Of a DNA stretch of 64,000 nt, positions 8,510 through 17,242 are shown in pieces; within the stretch, counting starts at the first letter, position 1, and the number at the start of each line of letters is the position of its first letter. This DNA is from CBDCMJ01 sp965218875 (lineage in GTDB: Bacteria > Chloroflexota > Dehalococcoidia > Lucifugimonadales > UBA3495): the NCBI GenBank assembly GCA_965218875.1, contig OZ244707.1, forward strand, positions 124,001 through 188,000, in the 5' to 3' direction. The notes beneath the pieces were generated by a model that saw only the letters and a list, made by a program, of their open reading frames with translations, was not told the DNA's origin and searched no databases. The translations under genes and the position numbers were made by a program.

Positions 8510-8916
8510 TTCTTGCCGACCTCCGAGGGCTGCTTCAGTTCGTGGGTGATGACCCGGTCTATCAAACGCCCGTCCTCGTCAACGGAAACCGCTTCGGTGA
8601 CGATGTAGTTCTTTCCTCGTCTAACGTACTTGTCGGCAATCCAGGCCCGGACGGTTACGGTTTTCCCCGCCAAGGGAGGGTTGTAGCAGTAGAAAGCACA
8701 CCGGGCGTTGACGGAGCCGTTGTCCCGGTACCTGGCGTTGTATTGCCTGACGTCCACCTTGTGGGAGATGGTGGGGAAACCGGCCTCCAGGTCCATAACG
8801 CCCTGCCGGTAGGTGTCAATCATGTCCTGGGTCAATACGTACTGGTAACTCTCGAAGGTCTCCCCCACCTCCAGGGCGTCCCAGTCGAGCAATATCCGCG
8901 CGTCGGTTTCTGACAT
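8497..8916 (-). CDS. MaoC/FAS1-like hotdog dehydratase, subunit 1
   Basis: A 139-residue hotdog protein with the N-terminal half characteristic of dehydratases: DWDALEVGETFESYQYVLTQ followed by a long helix, and a later beta strand set (NPPLAGKTVTVRAWIADKYV). It starts with ATG and overlaps the next gene by 13 bases. The pair probably forms a heteromeric hydratase in fatty- or aromatic-acid catabolism. Its place in front of the oxidoreductase-rich block fits, but this is inference. Confidence 0.72.
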   Translation of the reverse strand: MSETDARILLDWDALEVGETFESYQYVLTQDMIDTYRQGVMDLEAGFPTISHKVDVRQYNARYRDNGSVNARCAFYCYNPPLAGKTVTVRAWIADKYVRRGKNYIVTEAVSVDEDGRLIDRVITHELKQPSEVGKKWGE

Positions 8917-8987
8917 GTTGCGGCCGTCCTGTCTGACAGTTGGGTGCTCCGGAGGCGGGCCGGCAGGGCCTACCCCCGGGAGGCAGG

Positions 8988-10085
8988 CTAAGCGAGCGGC
9001 GAAACGGCCCTTTCCCCGTCGGAGGCCCGGCGGATGGCGTCCACGAGATGGTGCAACTCGACCGCGGTGTCGAAGCCCGGGTGCCGCTGGCCCTCCGACC
9101 GAATTGCCTCGCCGAACAGGTAGTAGAGCTGCCCCACGTTGAAGGGAGACCCCTGGGGCATGCCTTCCAGGACGTAGGTGTACTCGGCGGGCGGACTCAG
9201 GCCCTCCAGGCGGTCGCCCTGCCGGGCCCCCTGTATCCGCACCGGCCCCAACTGGGGGGAGTCTTCAGAGGTTGCCCTGAGGGTGCCGTCCCGGCCGTAG
9301 ATTTCCATGTGGTAGCCGCTTCCCGCCCAGGGTATGCTGGCCACGTGGGCGGAAACCACTGCGCCGCCGGCCAGACGGCCGCTGAGCAGGATATTGTCCG
9401 GAGCGGTCACCTCCAGCGACTGCCCGGTGTCCGTCTCCAACCACTGCCCGCACTGGGTGGACACGACGGAGGAGACCCGGTCGAACTCACCGGCGACGAA
9501 GCGCAGCGCGTCCAGGGAGTGGCCGGCCGCGATGGTCAAGGTGGTGGCGCCCAGGGAGTCGTCCCGCTGCCAGGTCCGGCCCGAGGGCCGGGCCAGGACG
9601 CCGCCCCGGATCAGGCTCATGGAGCAGGACATAACCTCCCCCACGTAGCCGTCCCGCACCAAGTCTCTCAGGTAGTTCACCGCCGGCGCCGCCCGCGCCT
9701 GAAGCCCCACCACAGCCTTCACCCCCTGGGAGTCGGCCAGGGCGGCCAACTCCTGGGCTTCCTGGAAGTCTTTGCCCAGCGGCCACTCGGTGAAGACGTG
9801 CTTCCCGGCCTCCAGGGCGTCCTTGGTAACCTGGTAATGGGCCGGCACCCGGAGCACCACCGCCACGGCGTCGACGTCCGGGTGGGCCAACATGTCGTGA
9901 TAGTCGTCGAAGGCTAGTCTGGCGCCGAACTGGCGGGCCGACTCGGTGGCGGTCTCCATGCGGGTGGTGCAGACCGCGGTCAACTCGAACTCCGGGCTGG
10001 CGGCGACCGCGGGCAGGTGGGAGCGATGGGCCCAACCCACCGTGGGGCTCGCGCCGATTATTCCCAGGCGTATGGGGTCGGGCAT
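8988..10085 (-). CDS. Gfo/Idh/MocA-family oxidoreductase
   Basis: 365 residues. The N-terminal Rossmann domain has LGIIGASPTVGWAHRSHLP, a variant of the GxGxxG loop with an insertion. A long C-terminal alpha/beta substrate domain follows. The family's E-K-P motif appears as EWPLG near residue 98-102, so the usual lysine is Trp. That lysine normally helps in catalysis, so activity or substrate may differ from inositol/glucose-type dehydrogenases. The gene lies 28 bases downstream of the D-aminoacylase-like gene on the same strand and may be co-transcribed with it. Confidence 0.85.
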   Translation of the reverse strand: MPDPIRLGIIGASPTVGWAHRSHLPAVAASPEFELTAVCTTRMETATESARQFGARLAFDDYHDMLAHPDVDAVAVVLRVPAHYQVTKDALEAGKHVFTEWPLGKDFQEAQELAALADSQGVKAVVGLQARAAPAVNYLRDLVRDGYVGEVMSCSMSLIRGGVLARPSGRTWQRDDSLGATTLTIAAGHSLDALRFVAGEFDRVSSVVSTQCGQWLETDTGQSLEVTAPDNILLSGRLAGGAVVSAHVASIPWAGSGYHMEIYGRDGTLRATSEDSPQLGPVRIQGARQGDRLEGLSPPAEYTYVLEGMPQGSPFNVGQLYYLFGEAIRSEGQRHPGFDTAVELHHLVDAIRRASDGERAVSPLA

Positions 10086-10113
10086 ACTTACCTCCCTGCG
10101 GCCGCCGTTCCGT

Positions 10114-11886
10114 CTACGGCTGTCCCTGGTGGAGGGGGCCCCGGAGCACCTGGCCCGGCAGGGCCCCGGTGTGCTCTCCGTTCTCCAGGAGGACCTGACC
10201 GTTGACGATTACGAAGTCGATGCCCACGGCCCCCTGTTTCACGTGCATCTCCCCGCCAGGGAAGCTGTGCATCGGCTCCCGGGGCGCCGGGGCGATGGTG
10301 TCCGGGTCGAAGATGGTGATGTCGGCGGCCTTTCCGGCGGCGATGAAGCCCCGGTCATGGAGGTCGTGCATCAGGGCGGTCTTGCCGGTCATCCGGTAGA
10401 CCGCATCCTCTAGGGACATAACACCCTCTTCCCGGACCCACTTGCTCAGCAGGTCGGTGCTGTAGGTGGTGCGGTCTCCCTTGTCCGGCCGGGCGCCGCC
10501 GTCGGTGGTCCCAATGACGGTGTAGGGCGAGCCCAGTATTTGCCGCTGGGAGTCGGAGTCGCTGTTCCGGTCCACCACCTGGAAGCTGGTCCTCAGGTCA
10601 TCGTCCAAGACCAGGTCCAGGAAGGCGTCCATTATGCCCTTGCCCTGCTCTTGGGACAGCTGCTCTATGCTCTTGCCGCCAAACCGCCGGTTCCTTTCCT
10701 CGTGGGCCATGTAGACCTGAACCAAGTCCCAGCGCCGGTTGAAGCTCATGCGGCGGGTGCCCCGCTCCGGCTGGTAGGAATGGGCTCCTTCCGTCTCCAC
10801 GGCCTCCAGGCTGAGGGCCCTGCGGACCTCCGGGTCGCGGAAGGACTTTATCCTCTCCTCCACCGGCTGGGCCATGACCGAGTCCCAGGTCGGCATCCCT
10901 TGAAACACCGTGGCGGGATTGATGGTGTCCTCGTCCTCCAGGCCGGCCAACCCTGCCCTCAGGTCGAAGATTGGCCCGGCGGTGGCCGACAGGCAGGAGG
11001 CGTAGGACCTGGCCCCGGACCGGAAGGCCTGTTCCAGCATCTCCAGGTGCTCCCCCCACTCTTCGGGCTTGTTCAGCTCCTGGGACAGCAGGTTGTACAT
11101 GGCGGGCCGGCCAGTCCTGCGGGAAAGCTCCTGGGCGATGCGGGCAGGCTCAGTGTAGCCCCCGGCGGCCCCGCCGCTCACTTGGAAGACGCCGGTTCCC
11201 ACTTCACCCAACACGCTGCCCAGGGCATACCACTCCTGGTCGGCGGCCATGGACGAGGGTACTTTGACCCCGAAAATCTCCTCTCCCTGCCCGGCGAAGT
11301 TGCCGATGCTGAATCCCAGGGCCCCGGCCAACATTCCTTGCCGGATGAGGGCCCTCATGGCCTCGATCTCTTCAGGGGTGGCGTTGCGTTCCTGGGCCTC
11401 CTGGCCCATGACGTAGCGCCGCACCCCGGAGTGCCCCACCAGAGCGCCAACGTTGATGCCTCGGTTGCGGCCGATGGCGTCTAGGTACTCGGGGATGGAC
11501 TCCCAGGCGAAGTCCACTCCAGTCCGCTGCGCCTGCAGGGGAATGCCCTCCATGCGGTTGAACATTTGCAGGTACCAGTCTCCGTCCCCGGGGCGGGTGG
11601 GGGCCAGGACCAGCCCGCACTGGCCCACGATAATCGACGTATTGCCGTTCAGGGACGTGGAGTTGACGATGGGGTCCCACATGCACTGGGGGTCGAAGTG
11701 GGTATGGTGGTCGATGAATCCGGGGGCAACCACCCGGCCGTCGGCGTCGATGGTGCGGGTGGCGGAGTCGCTGAATTTGCCCACCCCTGCTATTTTGCCG
11801 TTGGACACCGCCACGTCGGCGTAGAAGGCAGGCTCACCCGAGCCGTCGATTACTCGGCCGTTCTTGATAAGCAGGTCATACGCCAT
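10114..11886 (-). CDS. N-acyl-D-amino-acid deacylase-type amidohydrolase
   Basis: 590 residues of the amidohydrolase 3/D-aminoacylase family. A composite beta-sandwich begins MAYDLLIKNGRVIDGSG. The metal motif DHHTHFD is at about 59-65, and IIVGQCG carries the family's metal-binding cysteine. C-terminal GKAADITIFDPD is typical. Members hydrolyse N-acyl D-amino acids or related amides and urethanes; the exact substrate is uncertain. The ATG at 11884-11886 is preceded by GGGAG; a start nine codons upstream lacks an RBS. Confidence 0.85.
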   Translation of the reverse strand: MAYDLLIKNGRVIDGSGEPAFYADVAVSNGKIAGVGKFSDSATRTIDADGRVVAPGFIDHHTHFDPQCMWDPIVNSTSLNGNTSIIVGQCGLVLAPTRPGDGDWYLQMFNRMEGIPLQAQRTGVDFAWESIPEYLDAIGRNRGINVGALVGHSGVRRYVMGQEAQERNATPEEIEAMRALIRQGMLAGALGFSIGNFAGQGEEIFGVKVPSSMAADQEWYALGSVLGEVGTGVFQVSGGAAGGYTEPARIAQELSRRTGRPAMYNLLSQELNKPEEWGEHLEMLEQAFRSGARSYASCLSATAGPIFDLRAGLAGLEDEDTINPATVFQGMPTWDSVMAQPVEERIKSFRDPEVRRALSLEAVETEGAHSYQPERGTRRMSFNRRWDLVQVYMAHEERNRRFGGKSIEQLSQEQGKGIMDAFLDLVLDDDLRTSFQVVDRNSDSDSQRQILGSPYTVIGTTDGGARPDKGDRTTYSTDLLSKWVREEGVMSLEDAVYRMTGKTALMHDLHDRGFIAAGKAADITIFDPDTIAPAPREPMHSFPGGEMHVKQGAVGIDFVIVNGQVLLENGEHTGALPGQVLRGPLHQGQP

Positions 11887-12072
11887 GGTGCTTTTATCTC
11901 CCTTCCCCGGCAACGCGGGGCGAATTCGACGGATCTTTGGTGCGGAGGTGAGGACGCGGGAACTGCTGCTGCCAGTTGTGACGATTGCACTCTACGATAA
12001 GGAAAGGCTCAGGTCAAGGGAGGCCTGCGGATGGCCCAGGCCGGGCACGTACCGCTCCAACGCCCCTCCGGG

Positions 12073-12558
12073 CTACGTAGCCGGCTGCCGGGTAAGTGCT
12101 TCCAGCTCGTTCAGGACTTCGGTGAAGGTGGGGAATTGACGGCGCTGCAACGTCTCGTGGAATAGTGTTTCTCACGTCAGGGGGTCCAAGATCCGATGGT
12201 GGTATTCATCCGGATCGTTGTGGAGATTGTGACATCGGAGCACCGGCCCCAAATTTTCCACCCATGCCGCATATCGATAGGACAAGGTGCGGACCCGGCG
12301 CTGTCCCCCGGAATGGCGGACCTCCATCCGCTTTTCGACTTCCAGAATTACGCTACGCAGACAATACACGCTACTATGCAGGATGATTTCGTCGTGTTGG
12401 GTGTCGTCGAATACCTCAGTATTCGGACGTTCGTGGTCAACGAACCGGTGTTGCTCTAGGCGGACTTCGTGGGTGGTGCGGTAGTGGTCGTAGGAGTTCC
12501 AGTCGTGAGGGTCTCCTTCTCCCTGAGCCGTTCCCGCGCGTGATAGGCTTGCATCCAC
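12073..12558 (-). pseudogene. Small accessory protein gene interrupted by TGA
   Basis: The frame encodes about 128 residues (pieces SVYCLRSVILEVEKRMEV, SYRYAAWVENLGPVLR and HNDPDEYHHRILDPLT), then TGA at 12172-12174. It continues in frame as ETLFHETLQRRQFPTF..NELEALTRQPAT to a TAG at 12073-12075. The continuation is coherent protein, and ACG-TGA-GAA at this point suggests an original GGA glycine (DPLTGET). The protein layout (basic residues, HN..HH pattern, acidic helix at the end) recalls TumE/DUF6516-type toxins, but I do not recognise it firmly. It overlaps the end of the upstream gene, and its true start is unclear. The gene is probably truncated by a nonsense mutation. Confidence 0.6.
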
Positions 12559-12737
12559 TCGAGGATCTCCGCCGTTTCTTTTACTTCGCCCCAGGTGAGC
12601 AGCTGAAGCATCCGCTCCGACGGGCGTTCGTAGCGCTGCTCGAACTTGCGAATCTTGGCGTCCAACTCCGCCCGCATTTCTTCCGACGAGACTTTTCTGA
12701 CCGGAATCCGCTTGGGTTCCCGCTCTTGCTCAACCAT
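12456..12737 (-). CDS. Small charged helical protein, possible antitoxin partner
   Basis: About 93 residues, highly charged and helical (SSEEMRAELDAKIRKFEQRY, TWGEVKETAEILEWM), with a Thr/Pro-rich tail. No known domain recognised. It precedes and overlaps the interrupted gene at 12073-12558, an arrangement typical of antitoxin-toxin or other two-gene accessory cassettes. The ATG at 12735-12737 follows GAGGAGG at a somewhat long 12-base spacing; a GTG four codons earlier sits too close to that RBS. Its upstream sequence is nearly duplicated before the nuclease gene at 15610. Confidence 0.55.
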   Translation of the reverse strand: MVEQEREPKRIPVRKVSSEEMRAELDAKIRKFEQRYERPSERMLQLLTWGEVKETAEILEWMQAYHARERLREKETLTTGTPTTTTAPPTKSA

Positions 12738-12745
12738 CTCGATTT

Positions 12746-12806
12746 CCACCCTCCTCGGGGCTTGGCCTTACCATGCCGCCAGCATACCATACGGCCCTAA
12801 AGTCAG
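12746..12806 (-). promoter_or_regulatory. Duplicated leader, copy 1
   Basis: About 60 bases upstream of the 12737 gene are close to identical with 15673-15737 upstream of the nuclease gene. On the minus strand both read cctgacttta, then a GGTATGCTGG/GGTACGCTGG segment, GCATGGTAAGGCCAAGCC and a GAGGAGGGTGG RBS. This points to a shared promoter/leader for two accessory genes. Confidence 0.6.
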
Positions 12807-12935
12807 GGTCATTCGATTATCAATGGCGCTTGAGGCACTTCTCCACCATGTCATGCTGAGCCTGCCGAAGCATCTTAGACCTTTCGGCTACGCTCAGGGT
12901 AGCAGAATAGGACAACCGAAAGACCCTGGATCGTG
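12807..12935. repeat. Intergenic repeat fragment
   Basis: Contains cagggtcattcgattatc (from about 12803), also present at 51600-51619. A hairpin-forming segment tgctgagcctgccgaagca...tttcggctacgctcaggg (about 12853-12899) is related to the repeat at about 51718-51745. Confidence 0.5.
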
Positions 12936-14055
12936 CTACGGCCGGATTTGAGACTTGCCTCGCTCATACTCTCGCAGGCAATCGACGATAACCTCGTTCA
13001 TCTTCACGAATTTGTCCCCAGCGAAGGTCGACACCCACTCCATTATCTTGTCGCGTACCGAACCGTCATCCCAACGGGCACTGTAGTCGGCTTCATCGAG
13101 AATATAGTCCTTCTCTTGGTGTAATACCGTCCAACTATCTCTCAGAACTGTTTCTGTTGGCCAGAACACCTCGGGATGCTGACGCGCGGCGTCGAAGAGG
13201 CTTTTTCTCACCGCTCCGTCGCTTCCGGAAGAAAGAGCGAGGTCCAGCCAGGGCATGGATTTCCAGAAGCGAAATTGCAACACTAAGAGGGATTCGGACT
13301 CTGGAAGAAACCCTGTTCCGGTGCGCGTTGAAGGGAATTGGTCCCAGTCTACAGGCCGACATCTTACAAATTCGGCCTCCTCGACGTCCAGTTTCCATTG
13401 GCTTTGCTGCGTGACGGCTTCCTTGAACATCTGCTTGGCGTCGCGCGCCCAGCTCGGCTCATTTTGCTTCAGTAGGTCAACTACCTCCCGGTTTTCCAGG
13501 TAGATTTTTCGGGCAAGCTTCTGTATCTCGTTGGACTCGGGCACGATCTCTCTCCTAATGATGGTGGCGTATTGCTGCAGGAATAGGCGGACTTCATTAG
13601 GTAGGGCGTTGTTGCGGTCAGCGGCCTCCTGTTCCACCAAGCGGCGTATGACGCCGTAGTTTAGCGGCGTCCAGAAGTTGCATTCTTCCTCATGGTGTGC
13701 GGCCCAGCCCTTTGGCGACAGGAAAACGTAGTGCCTGGCGAAGTCGGCGAAATCGCTCTCCAGGGCTTTCCGGTAGTGGGTCAGTTGGCTGATTCCGTCG
13801 TCACTGATGCCTTCCTCAGAGAACACCTTGTTTTCAATGGCACAGAGGATGCGGAGGCGCCTGTTCACGATGAGGATATCCAAGTAACCCTGGGCGCCAT
13901 CGACCACGGCGGACCACTCGCGTTCTACCGTGGTCCCTGACCAGTCGTCAATATCCCCAGCCTCTACTGACCCCGTTGCAGTCAGGAAATCCTTGAGAAA
14001 ACTGTCGCCGAGGCCATGGTTTTGGCGCGGGTCCAGCAGCCAGGCCAGGGCCCTA

Positions 14056-15276
14056 GTACTGGGTCAAATCCGTATTGTCAGGTATTACATGGGCGGGAGC
14101 GGAATGCTACCTTGGAGAGTGAAGCAGAGTTGTGGGAGATGGGGCATCCATGGTCCAGAAGAAGTATGGCGTCCGGCTGAGCACCCAGGAGAAGGGGCGG
14201 CTCCGGCAGATGATCCGGGCCGGCAGGAGTTCCGCTCAGGCAATTACCCGGGCACGCATTCTGCTCAAAACAGATGAGGGTTGGACTGCCGCCCAGGTGG
14301 CCGCTGCCCTGGACGTGTCGGAGCGGACGGTGTTCCGCGCCAAGCGGCGGTATGCCGAGGAGGGATTGGATGAGGTGCTGCGGCACCACAACCAGGTCAA
14401 CCGGCACCGCAAGCTGGATGACCGAGGCGAGGCCCACCTGATAGCCCTGGCCTGGAGCCCGGCCCCCGAAGGCCACGACCACTGGACGCTGCGCCTGCTG
14501 GCGGGCAAGGCGGTGGAGCTGGGACTAGTAGAGTCCCTGTCCCACGAGACGGTGCGGCTGCGGCTGAAAAAAACGCGCTGGGGCCGTGGCGGAAGCAGCA
14601 ATGGTGCATCCCGAAGGTGAGCAGTGAGTTTGTGGCGGCCATGGAGGACGTGCTGGACCTCTACGCCGAACCCTACGACCCCCAGAGGCCGGTGGTCTGT
14701 TTCGACGAGACCTCCACCCAGTTGCTGGCCCACATCAGGGAACCGCTGCCGGCAAAGCCTGGCAGGCCCAGGCGTCAGGACTACGAGTATCAGCGTGCAG
14801 GCACCCGTAACCTGTTTCTCAGCTGCGAGCCCCGCCGGGGCTGGCGGCACGTGGCAGTAACTGAGCGGCGGACCATGCAGGACTTCGCCCACCAGATGCG
14901 CTGGCTGGTGGACGAGGCCTATCCCGACATACCCGTGGTCCGAGTGGTTTTGGACAATTTGAACACCCATAGGATGGCGTCGTTGTACGAGACCTTTCCA
15001 GCGGCAGAGGCCAGACGCATCGTCAAGAGGCTGGAGTTCCACCACACACCCAAGCATGGCAGCTGGCTCAACATGGCCGAGATTGAGTTCAGCGTGTTGG
15101 CCCGAGCCTGCCTCAGGGGACGGAACGCCGATGAAGATGCCCTGCAAAGGAGCATCGACGCCTATGAGGCGGAGCGCAACGCGTCGGGAGCCAACATCAA
15201 CTGGCGGTTCACTGCCCAGGACGCCAGAGCCAAACTCTGCCGTCTCTATCCTGACACTTCAGCTTTGACCAAGTAC
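14056..15276 (+). mobile_element. IS630-family insertion sequence
   Basis: A 1221-bp element bounded by TA on each side (14054-14055 and 15277-15278), the target duplication typical of IS630/Tc1-mariner. Imperfect 27-bp terminal inverted repeats (14056-14082 and 15250-15276) match at 22 positions; both begin GTACT and end TGTCAGG. It carries one transposase in two overlapping frames. It is inserted in the antisense orientation within the nuclease gene, which is exactly restored if the element is removed. Confidence 0.92.
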
Positions 15277-15279
15277 TAG
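14150..15279 (+). CDS. IS630-family transposase (probable -1 frameshift)
   Basis: The first frame (to 14620) holds helix-turn-helix DNA-binding segments (WTAAQVAAALDVSERTVFRA). The second (open to 15279) holds the DDE domain: CFDET, VVLDNLNTH and LNMAEIEFS supply the D, D and E. At 14567-14574 a run of seven A then C (A-AAA-AAC) allows -1 slippage, giving LKKNALGPWRKQQWCIPK, the normal family continuation. The fused product would be about 376 residues. The zero-frame product alone lacks the catalytic domain. The stop codon lies within the right terminal repeat and target TA. ATG 14150 is preferred over GTG 14132. Confidence 0.88.
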
Positions 15280-15610
15280 AGTGGACTTCTTCTCGCCAAT
15301 ACAGGTTCAGCGTCTCGAACAGGTCGAACTCGTTGAGCCCGGCGTGGTGGGCTTCTAGCAGACCACTAAGTTCAGGGTTGCGGGCGACAAAGCTATTTAA
15401 CGTCGTGAGCCGTTGCTCGTCGACCGAGGCCAACCGCGACTTTAGGCGTGCCAGGGCCGAATCTTCCTCGGCGACCTGTTCGAGACTCAGTCTCTCCTCG
15501 GCTTCGGCTTGGGTCAGCAGCATTGAGAGTTGCGCCGGGCCTGACCCGTCCGATCCAAAATTCGCCATATCGGCCAGAAGGCGCTTCTTCTCTTCCTCGA
15601 TGTGTCCCAT

Positions 15611-15839
15611 TTTCGGCGACCTTCTACAGAATGAGACTTCTGAGACAGTTTTGCTCTTGGCCGACCATGTTGATGCCCACCCTCCTCCGGGCTTGGCCTT
15701 GCCATGATGCCAGCGTACCACACGGGCCTAAAGTCAGGCGTTCCCAGGGCGGCGGCGGCCGTATGGTATACTGCGGTTTTTCCCTGACGCGCCGTTCAAT
15801 ACCCGTTACAGCACCTGTTACGACAGAGGAGTGACGCCC
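15611..15839. promoter_or_regulatory. Leader copy 2 (minus) and argJ promoter region (plus)
   Basis: 15673-15737 is the second copy of the leader described at 12746-12806, here reading into the nuclease gene on the minus strand; a 14-codon frame beginning MVGQEQ lies between leader and gene. On the plus strand an extended -10 (TGGTATACT, 15764-15772) lies about 70 bases before argJ. Confidence 0.5.
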
Positions 15840-17060
15840 ATGGGCGCTCCCATCAACCACGTTGACGGTGGCACCATCACCATCGCCCGGGGCTTTACCG
15901 CCGGGGGCACCTATGCCGGAATCAAGACCTACTCCGAGGACAAGATGGACGTGGGGATGCTGCTGTCGGAGCGCCCGTGCGCCGCTGCGGGCGTGTTTAC
16001 CCAGAGCAGCATCGTTTCCCCGACGGTGACGGTCAACCGGGAGACGCTGGCCGCCGGCAACGCCCTGCGGGGGCTGGTGGTCAACTCCGGCATCGCCAAC
16101 GCAGGGGTCGGCGAGCAGGGCTACATCGACGCCAAGGACATGGCGGCGGTAGCGGCCGCCGGGGCGGGGGTGAAACCGGACGAGATGCTGGTTTTCAGCA
16201 CCGGCATCATCGGGGTCGAGCTGCCCATGACCCTGATCAAGAGCGGCGTGTCCCAGGTCCAGCTGTCCGGAGACGGCGGGAATGCCCTGGCCCGGTCCAT
16301 GATGACCACCGATACCCATCCCAAGGAGGTGGGAGTAACGGTGGATGTAGCGGGGACGGAGGTGCGCATCGGGGGCGTCGCCAAGGGCTCCGGGATGATT
16401 CACCCCAACATGGCCACGATGCTGTCCTTCGTCGCCACCGACGCCGCCGTGGAGCAGTCGTTCCTACGCTCCTTGCTGCCGGAGGTCGCCGACTTTTCGC
16501 TGAACATGCTGACCGTGGACGGCGACAGCAGCACCAACGACTCCCTGGTGGTGCTGGCCAACGGCGCGGCGGGCAACCCCGGCATCACCGCCGGCAGCCC
16601 AGAGGCTGAGACGTTCAAGGCAGCGCTGCTGGAAGTCTGCGTGCAACTCACCCGGCAGTTGGCGCGGGACGGCGAAGGCGCGACCCACCTGCTGGCGGTG
16701 GAGGTGGTCAACGCGGCCAACCGCCAGGACGCCCGCACTGCCGCGCGCACCATCTGCTCGTCCCTCCTGGTCAAGTCGGCGGTGTACGGCGCGGACCCCA
16801 ACTGGGGACGGCTGCTGGCCGCCCTGGGCCGCAGCCAGGCCCAGGCGGTGGAGAGCAAGATAGACCTTTACATCAACGGCGTTTGCATCATGGAGGCGGG
16901 GCGTCCCATTCCCTTCCACCGCGACGCCGTGGTTGCCCTGATGCGCGGTGACGAGGTCACCTTTCGCATAGACCTCAACCTCGGTGAGGCTGCCGCCACC
17001 GCGTGGGGCTGCGACCTCACCGAAGAGTATGTCGTTATCAACAGCGCCTATACCACCTAG
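15840..17060 (+). CDS. argJ: Bifunctional ornithine acetyltransferase / N-acetylglutamate synthase
   Basis: ArgJ recycles the acetyl group from N-acetylornithine to glutamate in cytoplasmic arginine synthesis. The self-cleaving Ntn-fold precursor has the conserved GSGMIHPNMATML site. Thr193 of MAT is expected to become the N-terminal nucleophile of the beta chain. LNMLTVDGDSSTNDS and YGADPNWGR are further family signatures. Length (406 residues) is normal. ATG 15840 has GAGGAG nine bases upstream; GTG 15831 overlaps that RBS. It is the first of a plus-strand arginine cluster with argB, argD and argG. Whether it also uses acetyl-CoA cannot be seen. Confidence 0.95.
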   Translation: MGAPINHVDGGTITIARGFTAGGTYAGIKTYSEDKMDVGMLLSERPCAAAGVFTQSSIVSPTVTVNRETLAAGNALRGLVVNSGIANAGVGEQGYIDAKDMAAVAAAGAGVKPDEMLVFSTGIIGVELPMTLIKSGVSQVQLSGDGGNALARSMMTTDTHPKEVGVTVDVAGTEVRIGGVAKGSGMIHPNMATMLSFVATDAAVEQSFLRSLLPEVADFSLNMLTVDGDSSTNDSLVVLANGAAGNPGITAGSPEAETFKAALLEVCVQLTRQLARDGEGATHLLAVEVVNAANRQDARTAARTICSSLLVKSAVYGADPNWGRLLAALGRSQAQAVESKIDLYINGVCIMEAGRPIPFHRDAVVALMRGDEVTFRIDLNLGEAAATAWGCDLTEEYVVINSAYTT

Positions 17061-17242
17061 GCGGAGCGGCCGCGTTTGGCGGTAGGCCCCGCGGCGCGAG
17101 GTCCCGGCCGGTAGGCGCCCAGACTCCGCTCCGCACACTCGCCATTGCCTCTGCTGGGGACTATGACTTCTCCACCTACTAAACCCACCGGTCCAAGGCT
17201 TGCGTATTCCCCGGTCTCAATCCCCATCGGGAGAAGGTTGGA

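Larger units (their letters stand above)
12936..15610 (-). pseudogene. PD-(D/E)XK nuclease-family gene, split by IS630-type element
   Basis: Two minus-strand pieces, 15279-15610 (5' part, ATG 15610) and 12936-14055 (3' part), are separated by an insertion sequence. Removing the element and one TA gives exactly 1452 bases, 483 codons plus stop, in frame. The junction then reads VHSRALAWLLDP, matching the conserved HSRxLAWLLDP segment of PDDEXK_4-type proteins. Downstream, YLDILIV and AIENKVFS supply the D and ExK residues of the nuclease core. Such proteins are typically defence or restriction-like accessory nucleases. The gene shares its leader with the one at 12737. It is inactive as it stands unless the element excises. 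Confidence 0.85.

Noticed and set aside
12172..12174. Second TGA as selenocysteine
   Set aside because: The following RNA has no GGU-loop hairpin at SECIS distance, and the context suggests a mutated glycine codon.
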